From HGM12998 sp900756495 (GTDB lineage: Bacteria; Bacillota; Clostridia; Oscillospirales; Oscillospiraceae), in assembly GCA_958477305.1 (NCBI GenBank), contig CAUEFI010000011.1:53231-117230 (forward strand): a DNA stretch of 64,000 nt. The letters are read 5' to 3'. This document shows, piece by piece, positions 42,566 through 51,606 of this stretch; positions within the stretch are counted from its first letter, which is position 1; each line of letters opens with the position of its first letter. The notes beneath the pieces are model-generated. The model made no database searches. It was not told where the DNA came from and worked only from the letters and a program-made list of their open reading frames with translations. The position numbers and the translations under genes were made by a program.

Positions 42566-42613
42566 AAGAACCCCCGGCCAACAGGAAAAACCATTGGCCG
42601 GGGGTTCTTTTTC
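42566..42613. terminator. Bidirectional terminator between ricT and the GNAT gene
   Basis: AAGAACCCCCGGCCAA / TTGGCCGGGGGTTCTT (16-bp stem) followed by TTTTCT on the plus side and abutting the minus-strand GNAT stop. Confidence 0.9.
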
Positions 42614-43104
42614 TATAAAAGTGAATGGTAAAACAGCTTGGTATCCTGATAGTTCCCGTCTCTGTCCCGAAATCCGCCGGGCAGCGTTCCCAGCGGTTCA
42701 AATCCCAATTTCCTATAAAGGTGGATGGCCGCCGCATTCGTACATACCACAGCGTTAAACTGCAGCAAACGAAAGCCAAAGGTCTTTGCCCGCTCCAGGC
42801 AATCCCTTACCAAGGCCTCCCCCACTCCCCGGCCGCGGCAATCCCGGCGCACTGCGTAAGAGGCATTGGAGATGTGTCCACATCGACCCTCATTATTTGG
42901 ATGCAGAATATAGAGGCCCCAGATTTCTCCCTTTTCCTCTGCCACAGCAGAGACCGTCTGCTCCGCAAAAAAAGCGGAAGCAGTCATCATGTCCAGCGGC
43001 TTCTCCTGTGGAAAGGCAATGCCATCTTCCACCACTTGATTCCATATCACCGTCATGGCCGGAAGATCAGCGGGGAGATACGGCCTAACATTCACACATA
43101 TCAT
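42613..43104 (-). CDS. GNAT family N-acetyltransferase
   Basis: A 163-residue acetyltransferase. Motif A RRDCRGRGVGEALVRDCLERA (split; acetyl-CoA pyrophosphate loop RGRGVG) and the AIHLYRKLGFEPLGTLPGGF motif B are clear; it resembles the YhhY/phosphinothricin-type group. Substrate unknown. The ATG at 43104 lies two bases past the rnhA stop, so it is coupled to rnhA; the ribosome site is weak. Confidence 0.87.
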   Translation of the reverse strand: MICVNVRPYLPADLPAMTVIWNQVVEDGIAFPQEKPLDMMTASAFFAEQTVSAVAEEKGEIWGLYILHPNNEGRCGHISNASYAVRRDCRGRGVGEALVRDCLERAKTFGFRLLQFNAVVCTNAAAIHLYRKLGFEPLGTLPGGFRDRDGNYQDTKLFYHSLL

Positions 43105-43105
43105 C

Positions 43106-43549
43106 TCACAATCGCTGAAATCTTTTGCTCTCTGCCACCGCCAGCTCATCACAGCGGTTGTTCCATTTGTTTTCCGCGTGGCCCTTCACCCAGTGCAGGC
43201 TGACCTTATGGTAGTCGCACAGGTCCAGCAGGCGCCCCCAGAGGTCTGGATTGAGCGCGGGTTTTCTGTCACTCTTCACCCATCCCCTGGCACGCCATCC
43301 TTTGGCCCAGCCCTTGCTCAGCCCATCTATCACGTACTTGGAATCCGAATACAGCTCCACCTCACAGGGCTCCTTCAGGGCCTCCAGGGCAGTGATCACG
43401 CCGGTTAACTCCATACGGTTGTTGGTAGTCTGCGCCTCTCCGCCCGATAGTTCTTTTTGAAATTTACCATACCGCAATATGGCCCCCCAGCCGCCTGGCC
43501 CCGGATTGCCGGAACAGGCGCCGTCTGTATAGATGGTCACTTGCTTCAT
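43106..43549 (-). CDS. rnhA: Ribonuclease HI
   Basis: A 147-residue RNase H that removes RNA from RNA-DNA hybrids. The four catalytic carboxylates are in place: TDGACSGNPG (Asp), RMELTGV (Glu), SDSKYV (Asp) and RCDELA (Asp). AAAGGAG is 8 bases before the ATG at 43549. Followed immediately by the GNAT gene and lying 70 bases after gyrA. Confidence 0.95.
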   Translation of the reverse strand: MKQVTIYTDGACSGNPGPGGWGAILRYGKFQKELSGGEAQTTNNRMELTGVITALEALKEPCEVELYSDSKYVIDGLSKGWAKGWRARGWVKSDRKPALNPDLWGRLLDLCDYHKVSLHWVKGHAENKWNNRCDELAVAESKRFQRL

Positions 43550-43620
43550 TAGGTGCTCCTTTTGCATATGGAAAATTGCCGGCGTTACCTGCCCGATGCG
43601 CTTGCCGGCAAGCGCACTCT

Positions 43621-46137
43621 TTATCCCTCCGGATCAGAGGCATCCAACGCTTCCGGCTCTTCCTCTTCCCCCTCATGGTCGGTGAGAGCGATTGAAATCA
43701 CTTTAACCCCGTCATCCAGGTTCATCAGCTTGACGCCCTGGGCGGCACGGCCATAGGTAGAGATGCCGGCGACCGCCATTCGAATAATCACACCGGCGTC
43801 GTTAATCACCAGTACATCGTCCCCGTCGTTTACCACCTTCACACCGGCCAGCTTGCCGGTCTTTTCGGTACACTGGTAGCCTTTCAGACCAAATCCGCCC
43901 CGCCTCTGCGGACCGTCAGCACGAATGTATTCGTCCATCTCGGTCCGCTTTCCATATCCATTCTCCGTGACCATCAGAACCTGGTGATCATATTTTGCCC
44001 GTGCGGCGCCGACCACATAGTCGCCGTCTCTCAAATGGATTCCCCGCACTCCATAGGCGTCGCGGCCCATGCATCGTACATCGGTCTCTAGGAAACAAAT
44101 CGCCATCCCGTCATGGGTTGCGATCAGAATACACTGCTTCCCATCGGTCTCCCGGACGCAGATGAGATCGTCTCCCTCCTCCAGGGTAATACAGCGAATT
44201 CCCGCCTTCCGTGCGGTGTCGATAGCGGAGAGCTGAATCCGCTTGACTGTCCCGTTGCGTGTGACCAGAACGAGATAGCGGTCCTCCGGGTACTCCCGCA
44301 GGTGAATCATGGCGGTTACCTTCTCATCACTCTCAACCTGCAGGATATTGACGATATTGGTTCCTTTGGCGGTACGACCCGCCTCAGGAATTTGATAGCC
44401 CTTCTTGCGGTATACCCGTCCCTTGCTTGTGAAAAAGAGGATATAGTCGTGCGTAGAAGCGGTGAAGACAGTCTCAACCACGTCCTCCTCCTTCAGAGCC
44501 TGGGCCGTTATTCCCTTGCCTCCCCGCCTCTGTGCCTTATAGGTAGAGGTGGGCAGCCGCTTGATGTAGCCCGCCCTGGTCAAAGTAAAGACGCACTCCT
44601 CCTCCTCAATGAGATCCTCAATGTCGATCTCATCCTCCACATCCTGAATTTCAGTCACCCGGTCATCTCCGTACTTATCCCGGATAACCACGAGCTCATC
44701 CTTGAGCACCTGCCTCAACATCGTCTCGGAGGCCAACAGCTCATTATAATAGGCAATCCGCTCCTCCAGCTGCTTGTATTCACTCTCCAGCTTCTCCCGA
44801 TCCAGTCCCTGGAGCGCTTTCAGGCGCATATCCAGAATGGCTTGGGCCTGAACCTCATCCAGCTGGAACCGCTCCATCAGGCGCTCTCTGGCGTCATCAT
44901 AGCTTTCACGAATCGTCTTGATTACCGCATCGATGTTGTCCTGCGCGATGAGAAGGCCTTCCAGCAAATGGGCACGCTCCTGCGCCTTCTTCAGGTCATA
45001 CCTGGTTCGGCGGATAATGAGCTCTTCCTGATAGGCAATGTATTCATCCAGAATATGGCGCAGAGAGAGAATCCTCGGCTGACTTTGGTTATTCACCAGC
45101 GCCAGCATGTTGATGGCAAAAGTCGTCTGCAGCTGAGTCTGCGCAAACAGACGATTGAGTACCACCTGTGGATTGGCATCCCGTTTCAGCTCAATGACAA
45201 TCCGCATGCCATTGCGGTCCGTCTCATCCCTGATATCGGAGATACCCTCCAGCCGCTTGTCTTCCACCTGGTCGGCCATATTCTTAATGAGCATCCGCTT
45301 ATTGACCTGGTAGGGTATCTCCGTCACAATGATGCGGATACGATCCTTGCCGAACTCTTCAAACTCCGTGCGGGCCCGGACACAGACTCTGCCCCGGCCG
45401 GTGGCATAGGCGGCACGGATGCCGGAGCGCCCCATAATGATGCCTCTGGTGGGGAAATCAGGTCCCTTTACATGCTCCATCAGGTCGGAGAGTTCCGCCT
45501 CAGGATTGTCCAGTACACAGATGGTGGCGTTGATCACTTCACGCAGATTATGAGGAGGAATATTGGTGGCCATACCCACCGCAATACCTGCAGACCCGTT
45601 GACCAGCAGATTGGGAAAACGGGACGGCAGGACCCGCGGTTCCCTCCGGCTCTCATCAAAGTTGGGATCCCAGTCCACAGTATCCTTCTCGATATCCCGC
45701 AGCATCTCATCGGCAATCTTGGCCATGCGGGCTTCCGTATAACGATAGGCAGCCGGGGGATCTCCATCTATCGAACCGAAGTTGCCATGCCCATCCACCA
45801 GGGGGTAGCGCATGGAAAAGTCCTGAGCCAGGCGTACCAGCGCATCATAGACCGACTGGTCGCCGTGAGGATGGTAGCGGCCCAGAACATCGCCCACACA
45901 GGTGGCCGACTTCTTGAAGGGCTTGTCGGCAGTGAGGTTATCCTCATACATGGCGTACAGAATCCGGCGGTGGACGGGCTTGAGGCCGTCCCGCACGTCA
46001 GGGAGGGCCCGCCCTACGATAACCGACATGGCATACTCAATATAGGATTTCTCCATCTCCTCCACCAGCGGAGAAGTTACGACAATTTGGTCCGGATACC
46101 GGATCTCCTCGGGGTCGTATTGGGGTTTTTTACTCAT
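43621..46137 (-). CDS. gyrA: DNA gyrase subunit A
   Basis: An 838-residue type IIA topoisomerase subunit. The catalytic tyrosine is Tyr133 (AAYRYTEARM); the quinolone-determining region reads YHPHGDQSVYDALV, so the residue matching E. coli Ser83 is Gln94 while Asp98 (Asp87) is kept. The C-terminal pinwheel starts around residue 500 and contains the GyrA-box (QRRGGKG, about residue 560), marking it as GyrA rather than ParC. The tail is very acidic (DHEGEEEEPEALDASDPEG). It follows the lipoprotein gene by 43 bases. Confidence 0.96.
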   Translation of the reverse strand: MSKKPQYDPEEIRYPDQIVVTSPLVEEMEKSYIEYAMSVIVGRALPDVRDGLKPVHRRILYAMYEDNLTADKPFKKSATCVGDVLGRYHPHGDQSVYDALVRLAQDFSMRYPLVDGHGNFGSIDGDPPAAYRYTEARMAKIADEMLRDIEKDTVDWDPNFDESRREPRVLPSRFPNLLVNGSAGIAVGMATNIPPHNLREVINATICVLDNPEAELSDLMEHVKGPDFPTRGIIMGRSGIRAAYATGRGRVCVRARTEFEEFGKDRIRIIVTEIPYQVNKRMLIKNMADQVEDKRLEGISDIRDETDRNGMRIVIELKRDANPQVVLNRLFAQTQLQTTFAINMLALVNNQSQPRILSLRHILDEYIAYQEELIIRRTRYDLKKAQERAHLLEGLLIAQDNIDAVIKTIRESYDDARERLMERFQLDEVQAQAILDMRLKALQGLDREKLESEYKQLEERIAYYNELLASETMLRQVLKDELVVIRDKYGDDRVTEIQDVEDEIDIEDLIEEEECVFTLTRAGYIKRLPTSTYKAQRRGGKGITAQALKEEDVVETVFTASTHDYILFFTSKGRVYRKKGYQIPEAGRTAKGTNIVNILQVESDEKVTAMIHLREYPEDRYLVLVTRNGTVKRIQLSAIDTARKAGIRCITLEEGDDLICVRETDGKQCILIATHDGMAICFLETDVRCMGRDAYGVRGIHLRDGDYVVGAARAKYDHQVLMVTENGYGKRTEMDEYIRADGPQRRGGFGLKGYQCTEKTGKLAGVKVVNDGDDVLVINDAGVIIRMAVAGISTYGRAAQGVKLMNLDDGVKVISIALTDHEGEEEEPEALDASDPEG

Positions 46138-46180
46138 TCTCAAACAGCCTTTCTTTTTGTCAGCGGAAGACATGCGCCGT

Positions 46181-47038
46181 TCAGAACGCCAGAATGCGCT
46201 GAATATTTTCTTCCGTCAGGGACAGATACTCCGGCTGAACCTCCCGGCCGTTCCGCACATAGGGGTAGCGCCACGCCTCATAGACGGCGGCGTCCAGGGG
46301 GTCCTCCCAGTCGAAGTAACCGTCTGTCTCGATATAATAGACAAAGCCGCTTTCGCTCTGGTCCACCTCACTGGGGTAGCCCTCCACGGGGAGGCTCTCG
46401 TCCCAGGCATCCACCGCGCCCACGTTTACATAGGTGTCCAGGAAGGAATCATGGCGGTAGAGGTCGTAGGGCCAGAAGGCCCCTCCCTTCCCCTGGTTGT
46501 GGGACCACCCCACCTGAACCGCCCCGCTCTCATAGAAGGTAAAGAGAGGATAGGCGTCCAGCTGGATATCCAGCGCCCCGGTGGCCTCCTCCCAGGAGCA
46601 GACGAAGCCCCGGTGCCCAGCAGTGCTGGCGGTGGTGTAGAGAAGGATCAGCTCCTCCTCTCCGTCCCCGTCCACATCACAGACAGCGAACTGGTTGTTC
46701 TCCATGCTGGGATACCCGTCGCCGCTGCAGTCAGAGCCATCTGGCATGATCTGCTCCCGGACCACCTGCTCCAGGGCGGCAGCGAAGGCCTGCCGGGCTC
46801 CGGCGTTTTCCTCTGTCATCGGGGCGAGGGATAGAAATGCAGGATTTGGATTCGCCACCGGGGAAGGCATAGACGACGGTACGGGAGCGTTGCGCTCTTC
46901 CGTCAGGGCAGTAATCTGCTGCCGCAGGGCCTCATTTTCTCCGCGCAGGGCCTCCAGCTCTCCGGCCTCGCCAGCGCAGGCGGTGAGACTGAGAGCCAGT
47001 GTCAGGCCGAGGGCTATCAGAGCGGAATTCTGTTGCAC
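46181..47038 (-). CDS. Lipoprotein of unknown function between gyrB and gyrA
   Basis: A 285-residue protein with a type II signal peptide (MQQNSALIALGLTLALSLTAC; lipobox Cys21), a short coiled coil (ELEALRGENEALRQQITALTEE in parts, about 27-48), a proline-rich linker and a soluble domain containing an EF-hand-like CDVDGDGEEELILLY loop (about residues 118-132), as in FG-GAP/VCBS-type or calcium-dependent lipoproteins. Family not recognised. It begins 12 bases after the gyrB stop and ends 43 bases before gyrA, so it is part of the gyrase operon. Confidence 0.8.
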   Translation of the reverse strand: MQQNSALIALGLTLALSLTACAGEAGELEALRGENEALRQQITALTEERNAPVPSSMPSPVANPNPAFLSLAPMTEENAGARQAFAAALEQVVREQIMPDGSDCSGDGYPSMENNQFAVCDVDGDGEEELILLYTTASTAGHRGFVCSWEEATGALDIQLDAYPLFTFYESGAVQVGWSHNQGKGGAFWPYDLYRHDSFLDTYVNVGAVDAWDESLPVEGYPSEVDQSESGFVYYIETDGYFDWEDPLDAAVYEAWRYPYVRNGREVQPEYLSLTEENIQRILAF

Positions 47039-47050
47039 TGTCCGCCTCCT

Positions 47051-48997
47051 CTAGTAGTCCAGGTTGACAGCGTACTTGGCGTTTTTCTCAATAAACTCCT
47101 TCCGGGGCTCCACCTTCTCGCCCATGAGGACTGTAAAGGTCTCGTCGGCCAAAACGGCGTCGTCCAGTTCAATCCGCTTCAGGGTACGCTTTTCAGGGTC
47201 CATGGTCGTCTCCCACAGCTCGTGAGGATCCATCTCACCCAAGCCCTTATAACGGCTGATATCCACCTTGGCGTTTGGATTATCGCCTCTCAATTCAGCG
47301 GAAACCTGATCACGCTCTTCGTCAGAAAAGGCTACCCGTGTCGTTTTCCCCCTGGTCAGCTTATAAAGAGGAGGTACAGCCGCATAGACATAGCCCTGCT
47401 CGATAAGGGGCCGCATAAAGCGAAAAAAGAACGTCAATAACAAGGTTCTGATATGCGCGCCGTCCACATCAGCATCGGCCATGATTATGATCTTGTGATA
47501 GCGAAGCTTGTTAACATCAAATTCCTCTCCAATGCCGGCGCCCAGGGCTGTAATCACAGGCTGCAGCTTGTCATTCCCATAGACCTTATCAGCGCGCGCC
47601 TTTTCAACATTGAGCATCTTTCCCCACAGAGGGAGTATGGCCTGGAAGCGCGAATCACGGCCCTGCGTGGCAGAGCCTCCGGCCGAATCACCCTCGACGA
47701 TATAAATCTCGGTGAGTTCAGGGTTGGCCTCATTACAGTCCCTCAGCTTGTCTGGCATAGCGGCTCCGCCCAACGCGGTTTTTCTGCGGATGGACTCCCG
47801 GGCCTTTCGCGCGGCCTCCCTCGCTCTGGATGCCGTGAGTGCCTTATCGAGAATTGCCTTACCTACTGCTGGGTTCTCCTCTAAAAATTCTGCCAGCTTA
47901 TCGGAGACTACGCCGTTTACCAGGGTACGGATCTCACTGTTGCCCAGCTTGGCTTTGGTCTGTCCCTCAAACTGGGCGTCGGTAAGTTTCACCGATATGA
48001 CACAGGTAAGGCCTTCCCGGTAATCCTCGCCCTTAATCTCGTCTCCCTCTTTGAGTATTCCCTTCTGTCTGCCGTAGTTGTTTAGCGTGGCGGTCAGGGC
48101 GCGCTTAAACCCCTCCTCATGCATACCTCCCTCCGGAGTATGCACATTGTTGGCAAAGGAGAGAATCATCTCACTGTAGCTGTCCTCATTGTACTGGAGC
48201 GCAAGCTCTGCCATTGAGCCGTCCTTTTGTCCGGCCATATAGATTACCTGAGGGTGAAGGGGCGTCTTTTTTCGGTTTACCCACGTCACAAACTCCCGGA
48301 TGCCGCCCTCATAGCACATATCGTCGTGCTGCTCCTTACCGGGCCGTTCATCAATGGTATGGATCCGCAGCCCAGCGTTCAGAAATGCCTCTTCCCGCAT
48401 TCGGGTATGGAGGATCTCGTAATCATATACCGTAGTATCGGTAAACATCTCAGGGTCGGGCTTAAAGGTAACCACGGTTCCATGCTTCTCGGTCTCCCCC
48501 ACCACAGTTATAGGCTGGGTTACCTTTCCCCGGGCAAACTTCATCTCATAGATTTTACCATCCTTGTGTACCTGAACCTCCAGCCACTCACTCAAGGCGT
48601 TTACCACACTGGCGCCTACCCCGTGAAGTCCGCCGGACACTTTATAGCCGCCGCCGCCGAATTTTCCACCGGCATGGAGAATCGTGAAGACGACCTCCAA
48701 TGCGGGAAGCCCGGTCTGAGGCTGAACATCCACCGGGATCCCTCGCCCATTATCTGTGACAGTAATTACGTCACCCTCTTTGATGATGACGTTTATTTCA
48801 TCACAATACCCGGCCAGGGCTTCGTCAATGGCGTTATCCACGATTTCGTATACCAAGTGGTGAAGCCCGGAGGTAGAGGTGGACCCGATATACATGCCAG
48901 GCCGCTTTCTGACGGCTTCCAGGCCCTCCAGAACCTGAATTTCCGACCCGCCATACTCGTGTTCCACCTGGGTTGGATGATTCTCAAACGCTTCCAT
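47051..48997 (-). CDS. gyrB: DNA gyrase subunit B
   Basis: A 648-residue ATPase subunit: GHKL motifs EIVDNAIDEA, DNGRGIPV and GLHGVGASVVNALS, the TOPRIM motifs VEGDSAGGSA and IMADADVDGAHI, and the C-terminal KGLGEMDPHELWETTM. In the quinolone region the residue matching E. coli Lys447 is Trp (LPLWGKMLN). GGAGGG lies 10 bases before the ATG at 48997. Confidence 0.97.
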   Translation of the reverse strand: MEAFENHPTQVEHEYGGSEIQVLEGLEAVRKRPGMYIGSTSTSGLHHLVYEIVDNAIDEALAGYCDEINVIIKEGDVITVTDNGRGIPVDVQPQTGLPALEVVFTILHAGGKFGGGGYKVSGGLHGVGASVVNALSEWLEVQVHKDGKIYEMKFARGKVTQPITVVGETEKHGTVVTFKPDPEMFTDTTVYDYEILHTRMREEAFLNAGLRIHTIDERPGKEQHDDMCYEGGIREFVTWVNRKKTPLHPQVIYMAGQKDGSMAELALQYNEDSYSEMILSFANNVHTPEGGMHEEGFKRALTATLNNYGRQKGILKEGDEIKGEDYREGLTCVISVKLTDAQFEGQTKAKLGNSEIRTLVNGVVSDKLAEFLEENPAVGKAILDKALTASRAREAARKARESIRRKTALGGAAMPDKLRDCNEANPELTEIYIVEGDSAGGSATQGRDSRFQAILPLWGKMLNVEKARADKVYGNDKLQPVITALGAGIGEEFDVNKLRYHKIIIMADADVDGAHIRTLLLTFFFRFMRPLIEQGYVYAAVPPLYKLTRGKTTRVAFSDEERDQVSAELRGDNPNAKVDISRYKGLGEMDPHELWETTMDPEKRTLKRIELDDAVLADETFTVLMGEKVEPRKEFIEKNAKYAVNLDY

Positions 48998-49065
48998 AAA
49001 TGCTTTACCCTCCGTTGGAACCGGCGCACGGCCAGATACCGCCAGCGCCACGTCCCCTGTCTTTT

Positions 49066-49326
49066 TTATTCAAAACTGTTGTTCTCCGCCCGTCCCCGCA
49101 GCGTAGCGGCGGAAAGCTGAGACAGATAGACCAGCATACCCAGCTCCGACTGACACAGAACAAAGGATTTTGGCAGATCCATTGACACATCCACCACACC
49201 TCCCTCTCTCTCTGCCCGCTCTAAAAAGTGGCGGGTCAGTTGAGAGGCCGTTGTCGTATCCAAGTCAAAAATACCTATGATGTCTCTCTGTGGAACCACA
49301 ACTGATTGACCTAAATGCAGATACAT
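49066..49326 (-). CDS. remB: RemB (YaaB) family regulator
   Basis: An 86-residue DUF370 protein beginning MYLHLGQSVVVPQRDIIGIFDLD, with SKSFVLC-like PKSFVLCQSE near the middle. It is the paralogue of RemA, a DNA-binding regulator of matrix genes in Bacillus, and in that genus the homologue yaaB also lies between recF and gyrB. AGGAGC precedes the ATG at 49326; a GTG two codons upstream would be too close. Confidence 0.85.
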   Translation of the reverse strand: MYLHLGQSVVVPQRDIIGIFDLDTTTASQLTRHFLERAEREGGVVDVSMDLPKSFVLCQSELGMLVYLSQLSAATLRGRAENNSFE

Positions 49327-49426
49327 ATACACGCTGCTCCTGATGATGACAAGTTTCTCCCTCCAGACGGCTTCTGCGCTGGTTTTGATTTCAGCCCGTA
49401 TCTGGATAAAGCGTTCTTTTTTCCGC

Positions 49427-49948
49427 CTAGCCCTTTACCACTGCACTCTTGGCATACTCCTCATCATTTTGATTTTCATACAAGGCTTTCACAGACGCGC
49501 TGCCGTCTTCATCCACTTCGTATAGTCCAATTGCCTTGTAAATCTCTCCATTCGTCCCAACTACCATAAGGGTCCTTCTTTCTGTCCCCTCCTCATAAGA
49601 GAGATATACGGTCTCTTTTTGTACGGCAAGGGCTGTTACTTCCGCCCCTTCAGGCAGATAATCCCCGCAAATTTTTTGTCCCAATGCAATCTCCAAGTCA
49701 ACCTGTTCCTGGGCCCCTTCCTCATCAGTCAGAATTTCCTTTATCTCCGAATCTTCCAACAGTGATTCCGCCATTGCGCGATCTGCTTCTGAGAGAGCCA
49801 AATCCGGCATTTCGGCGAGAATCACTGCACTGTCGGTAATGGTCTCTGTCTCAATTTTGGGCCGGAGTGAGATTACCAGGATTATTACAACCACAACAAT
49901 GACTGCCACGATACAAAGATCAATGAGGCGCTTTTTCTTTTTATCCAT
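49427..49948 (-). CDS. Single-pass membrane protein of unknown function
   Basis: A 173-residue protein: lysine-rich start (MDKKKKRL), one membrane segment (about residues 8-31), then an acidic extracytoplasmic domain (DLALSEADRAMAESLLEDSE onward) with a beta-rich part TVYLSYEEGTERRTLMVVG. No family recognised. AGAAGGAG lies 7 bases before the ATG at 49948. Located between the recF/50 kb membrane gene and remB. Confidence 0.75.
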   Translation of the reverse strand: MDKKKKRLIDLCIVAVIVVVVIILVISLRPKIETETITDSAVILAEMPDLALSEADRAMAESLLEDSEIKEILTDEEGAQEQVDLEIALGQKICGDYLPEGAEVTALAVQKETVYLSYEEGTERRTLMVVGTNGEIYKAIGLYEVDEDGSASVKALYENQNDEEYAKSAVVKG

Positions 49949-49961
49949 TGCCATACTCCTT

Positions 49962-50264
49962 CTATTTTTCATTCACCACCCTGGGATCCCACAGCCGTTT
50001 ATATAGTCTGCGCCCCAGAAACAGCCCCACAAAATAAAAAACTGCCGGCAGCATTGGAATAAAAAGAATCTGCGTCAGCGGCGATACTTCTTCCGACGTC
50101 CATATATGCCAACGTGCAACCGCCACCAGTATTGTTACGGCAGTTCCACAGCCGGTTGGAATCAGACGCAGCAGCCTTTTCTGAAGCAGGCGCTGCACAA
50201 GATACTGAACAACGACGCCTATTAAAAGTGGAAACAGGCAGATGAGGCCAATTATAATTGGCAT
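49962..50264 (-). CDS. Small membrane protein of unknown function
   Basis: A 100-residue protein with three hydrophobic segments (about 3-24, 40-50 weakly, 62-84) and a basic C-terminus (GRRLYKRLWDPR). AGGAGG lies 8 bases before the ATG. It is 15 bases after recF and 13 bases before the next gene, so it belongs to the dnaA-gyrA gene run. No family recognised. Confidence 0.75.
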   Translation of the reverse strand: MPIIIGLICLFPLLIGVVVQYLVQRLLQKRLLRLIPTGCGTAVTILVAVARWHIWTSEEVSPLTQILFIPMLPAVFYFVGLFLGRRLYKRLWDPRVVNEK

Positions 50265-50279
50265 GGGCCGACCTCCTGA

Positions 50280-51386
50280 CTATGTGGCAATCGCTCCATT
50301 ATGAATGCATATTTTTTTTCCAATACCAAGGTCATCAGGACATACCGCTTCACAGCTGGTAATAAATACCTGTCCCCCCTCAATACGGCTCAAAACAAAC
50401 GCACGCCGGCGTTCATCCAGCTCAGACAGCACATCATCCAGCAGCAAAACCGGCCACTCACCGGTCTCTTTCTGAAAAATTTCCCGGGAAGCCAGCTTCA
50501 GCGAGAGGGCCGCCGTACGGGTCTGTCCCTGAGATGCAAACATTTTGGCGCTCTGTCCGTCAATTATCACCGCTAAATCGTCCTTATGAGGACCGGTAAG
50601 ACATTGACGGGCCTCCAGTTCCGCTCGCCGGTGGGTTTCCTGATGCTCCAACAGGGCAGATAAGATCTCCCGCGGCGGCGCTTCTGGGTCATGCACCGTC
50701 TTTACGGTCTCATAGGTCAGCTCCAGCGTTTCACGCCCGCCGGAAAACGCCCGGTGTATGGGTGGCGTCGTCTCCTTTAAACGGCGAATAAAATGTGCTC
50801 TATAGTGAATAAGCACCGCCCCAGTCTGTGCCATGCGGAGATTAAACTCATCCAGGGTATCCAACAGAGACGGCTTTTCCTCCCAATCTTTCAGTATACG
50901 GGTTTTATGGTCGTAAAGCTTGCGGTATTCCGTCAGCGCGGCTGCATACTTCGGCCGGAGCTGACAGATACATTCATCCAAAAACCGGCGCCGCGCCGCC
51001 GCCCCCTCTCGAATCAGATAGAGATCCTCAGGACAGAAGAGGACCGTATTCAAGATACCAGAGAGCCCTTCGGCCGTCTTCAGCTTTACCCCATTTGCAA
51101 AAAGCTGACGCCGTGTCCCCCTTGACAGACGGGCTTCCAGCGAAAAATTTCTCTTTCGAGAGACGACCTCTCCCTTTACAAAAGCGTGATCCACCCCAAA
51201 GTGAATCAGCTCCCTATCATAACGGGCGCGGTGGGATGCAGCCGTTGACAAATACGCGATCGCCTCCAGCAGGTTGGTTTTCCCCTGAGCATTCTCCCCA
51301 TAGATTAAGTTTACACCGGGGGAAAAGTGCACCTCCAGATGGACATAGTTGCGGAAAAAATCCAACATAATTTCGTTGACTATCAT
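50280..51386 (-). CDS. recF: DNA replication and repair protein RecF
   Basis: A 368-residue SMC-like ATPase that loads RecA at gaps. Walker A YGENAQGKTNLLEAI (about residues 30-44), signature SQGQTRTAALSLKLA and Walker B VLLLDDVLSELD are intact. The start overlaps the yaaA stop by four bases (ATGA), the normal Firmicute arrangement. Confidence 0.96.
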   Translation of the reverse strand: MIVNEIMLDFFRNYVHLEVHFSPGVNLIYGENAQGKTNLLEAIAYLSTAASHRARYDRELIHFGVDHAFVKGEVVSRKRNFSLEARLSRGTRRQLFANGVKLKTAEGLSGILNTVLFCPEDLYLIREGAAARRRFLDECICQLRPKYAAALTEYRKLYDHKTRILKDWEEKPSLLDTLDEFNLRMAQTGAVLIHYRAHFIRRLKETTPPIHRAFSGGRETLELTYETVKTVHDPEAPPREILSALLEHQETHRRAELEARQCLTGPHKDDLAVIIDGQSAKMFASQGQTRTAALSLKLASREIFQKETGEWPVLLLDDVLSELDERRRAFVLSRIEGGQVFITSCEAVCPDDLGIGKKICIHNGAIAT

Positions 51387-51595
51387 GTCACGACCAACTG
51401 AATTCCTGAAATATCCACCTTGTCGCCGGGTCTTATTTTTTTGCCCCGCATGGTGCACAGCTCCCCGTTTACAAATACTTCTCCTGCCTGAACTGCCTCC
51501 TTAGCCAGTCCACCGGTCTCACAGATGCCGGCAAATTTCAGCAGTGCGTCAAGCTTGATAAAGTCAGTGCTGATCTGGATATGTCTGCTCTCCAT
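51383..51595 (-). CDS. yaaA: S4-domain protein YaaA (RlbA)
   Basis: A 70-residue RNA-binding S4 domain protein: FIKLDALLKFAGICETGG, AVQAGEVFVNGE and RGKKIRPGDKV are the S4 signature. Conserved between dnaN and recF in Firmicutes, linked to 50S assembly. AGAGGA lies 6 bases before the ATG at 51595; an in-frame ATG at 51610 overlaps the preceding stop. Confidence 0.92.
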   Translation of the reverse strand: MESRHIQISTDFIKLDALLKFAGICETGGLAKEAVQAGEVFVNGELCTMRGKKIRPGDKVDISGIQLVVT

Positions 51596-51606
51596 CACGA
51601 TTCCTC

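Noticed and set aside
44113..46542. A long open frame of 809 codons on the plus strand opposite gyrA
   Set aside because: Antisense to an intact gyrA with all its motifs; high GC leaves such shadows open and the protein has no recognisable domain.
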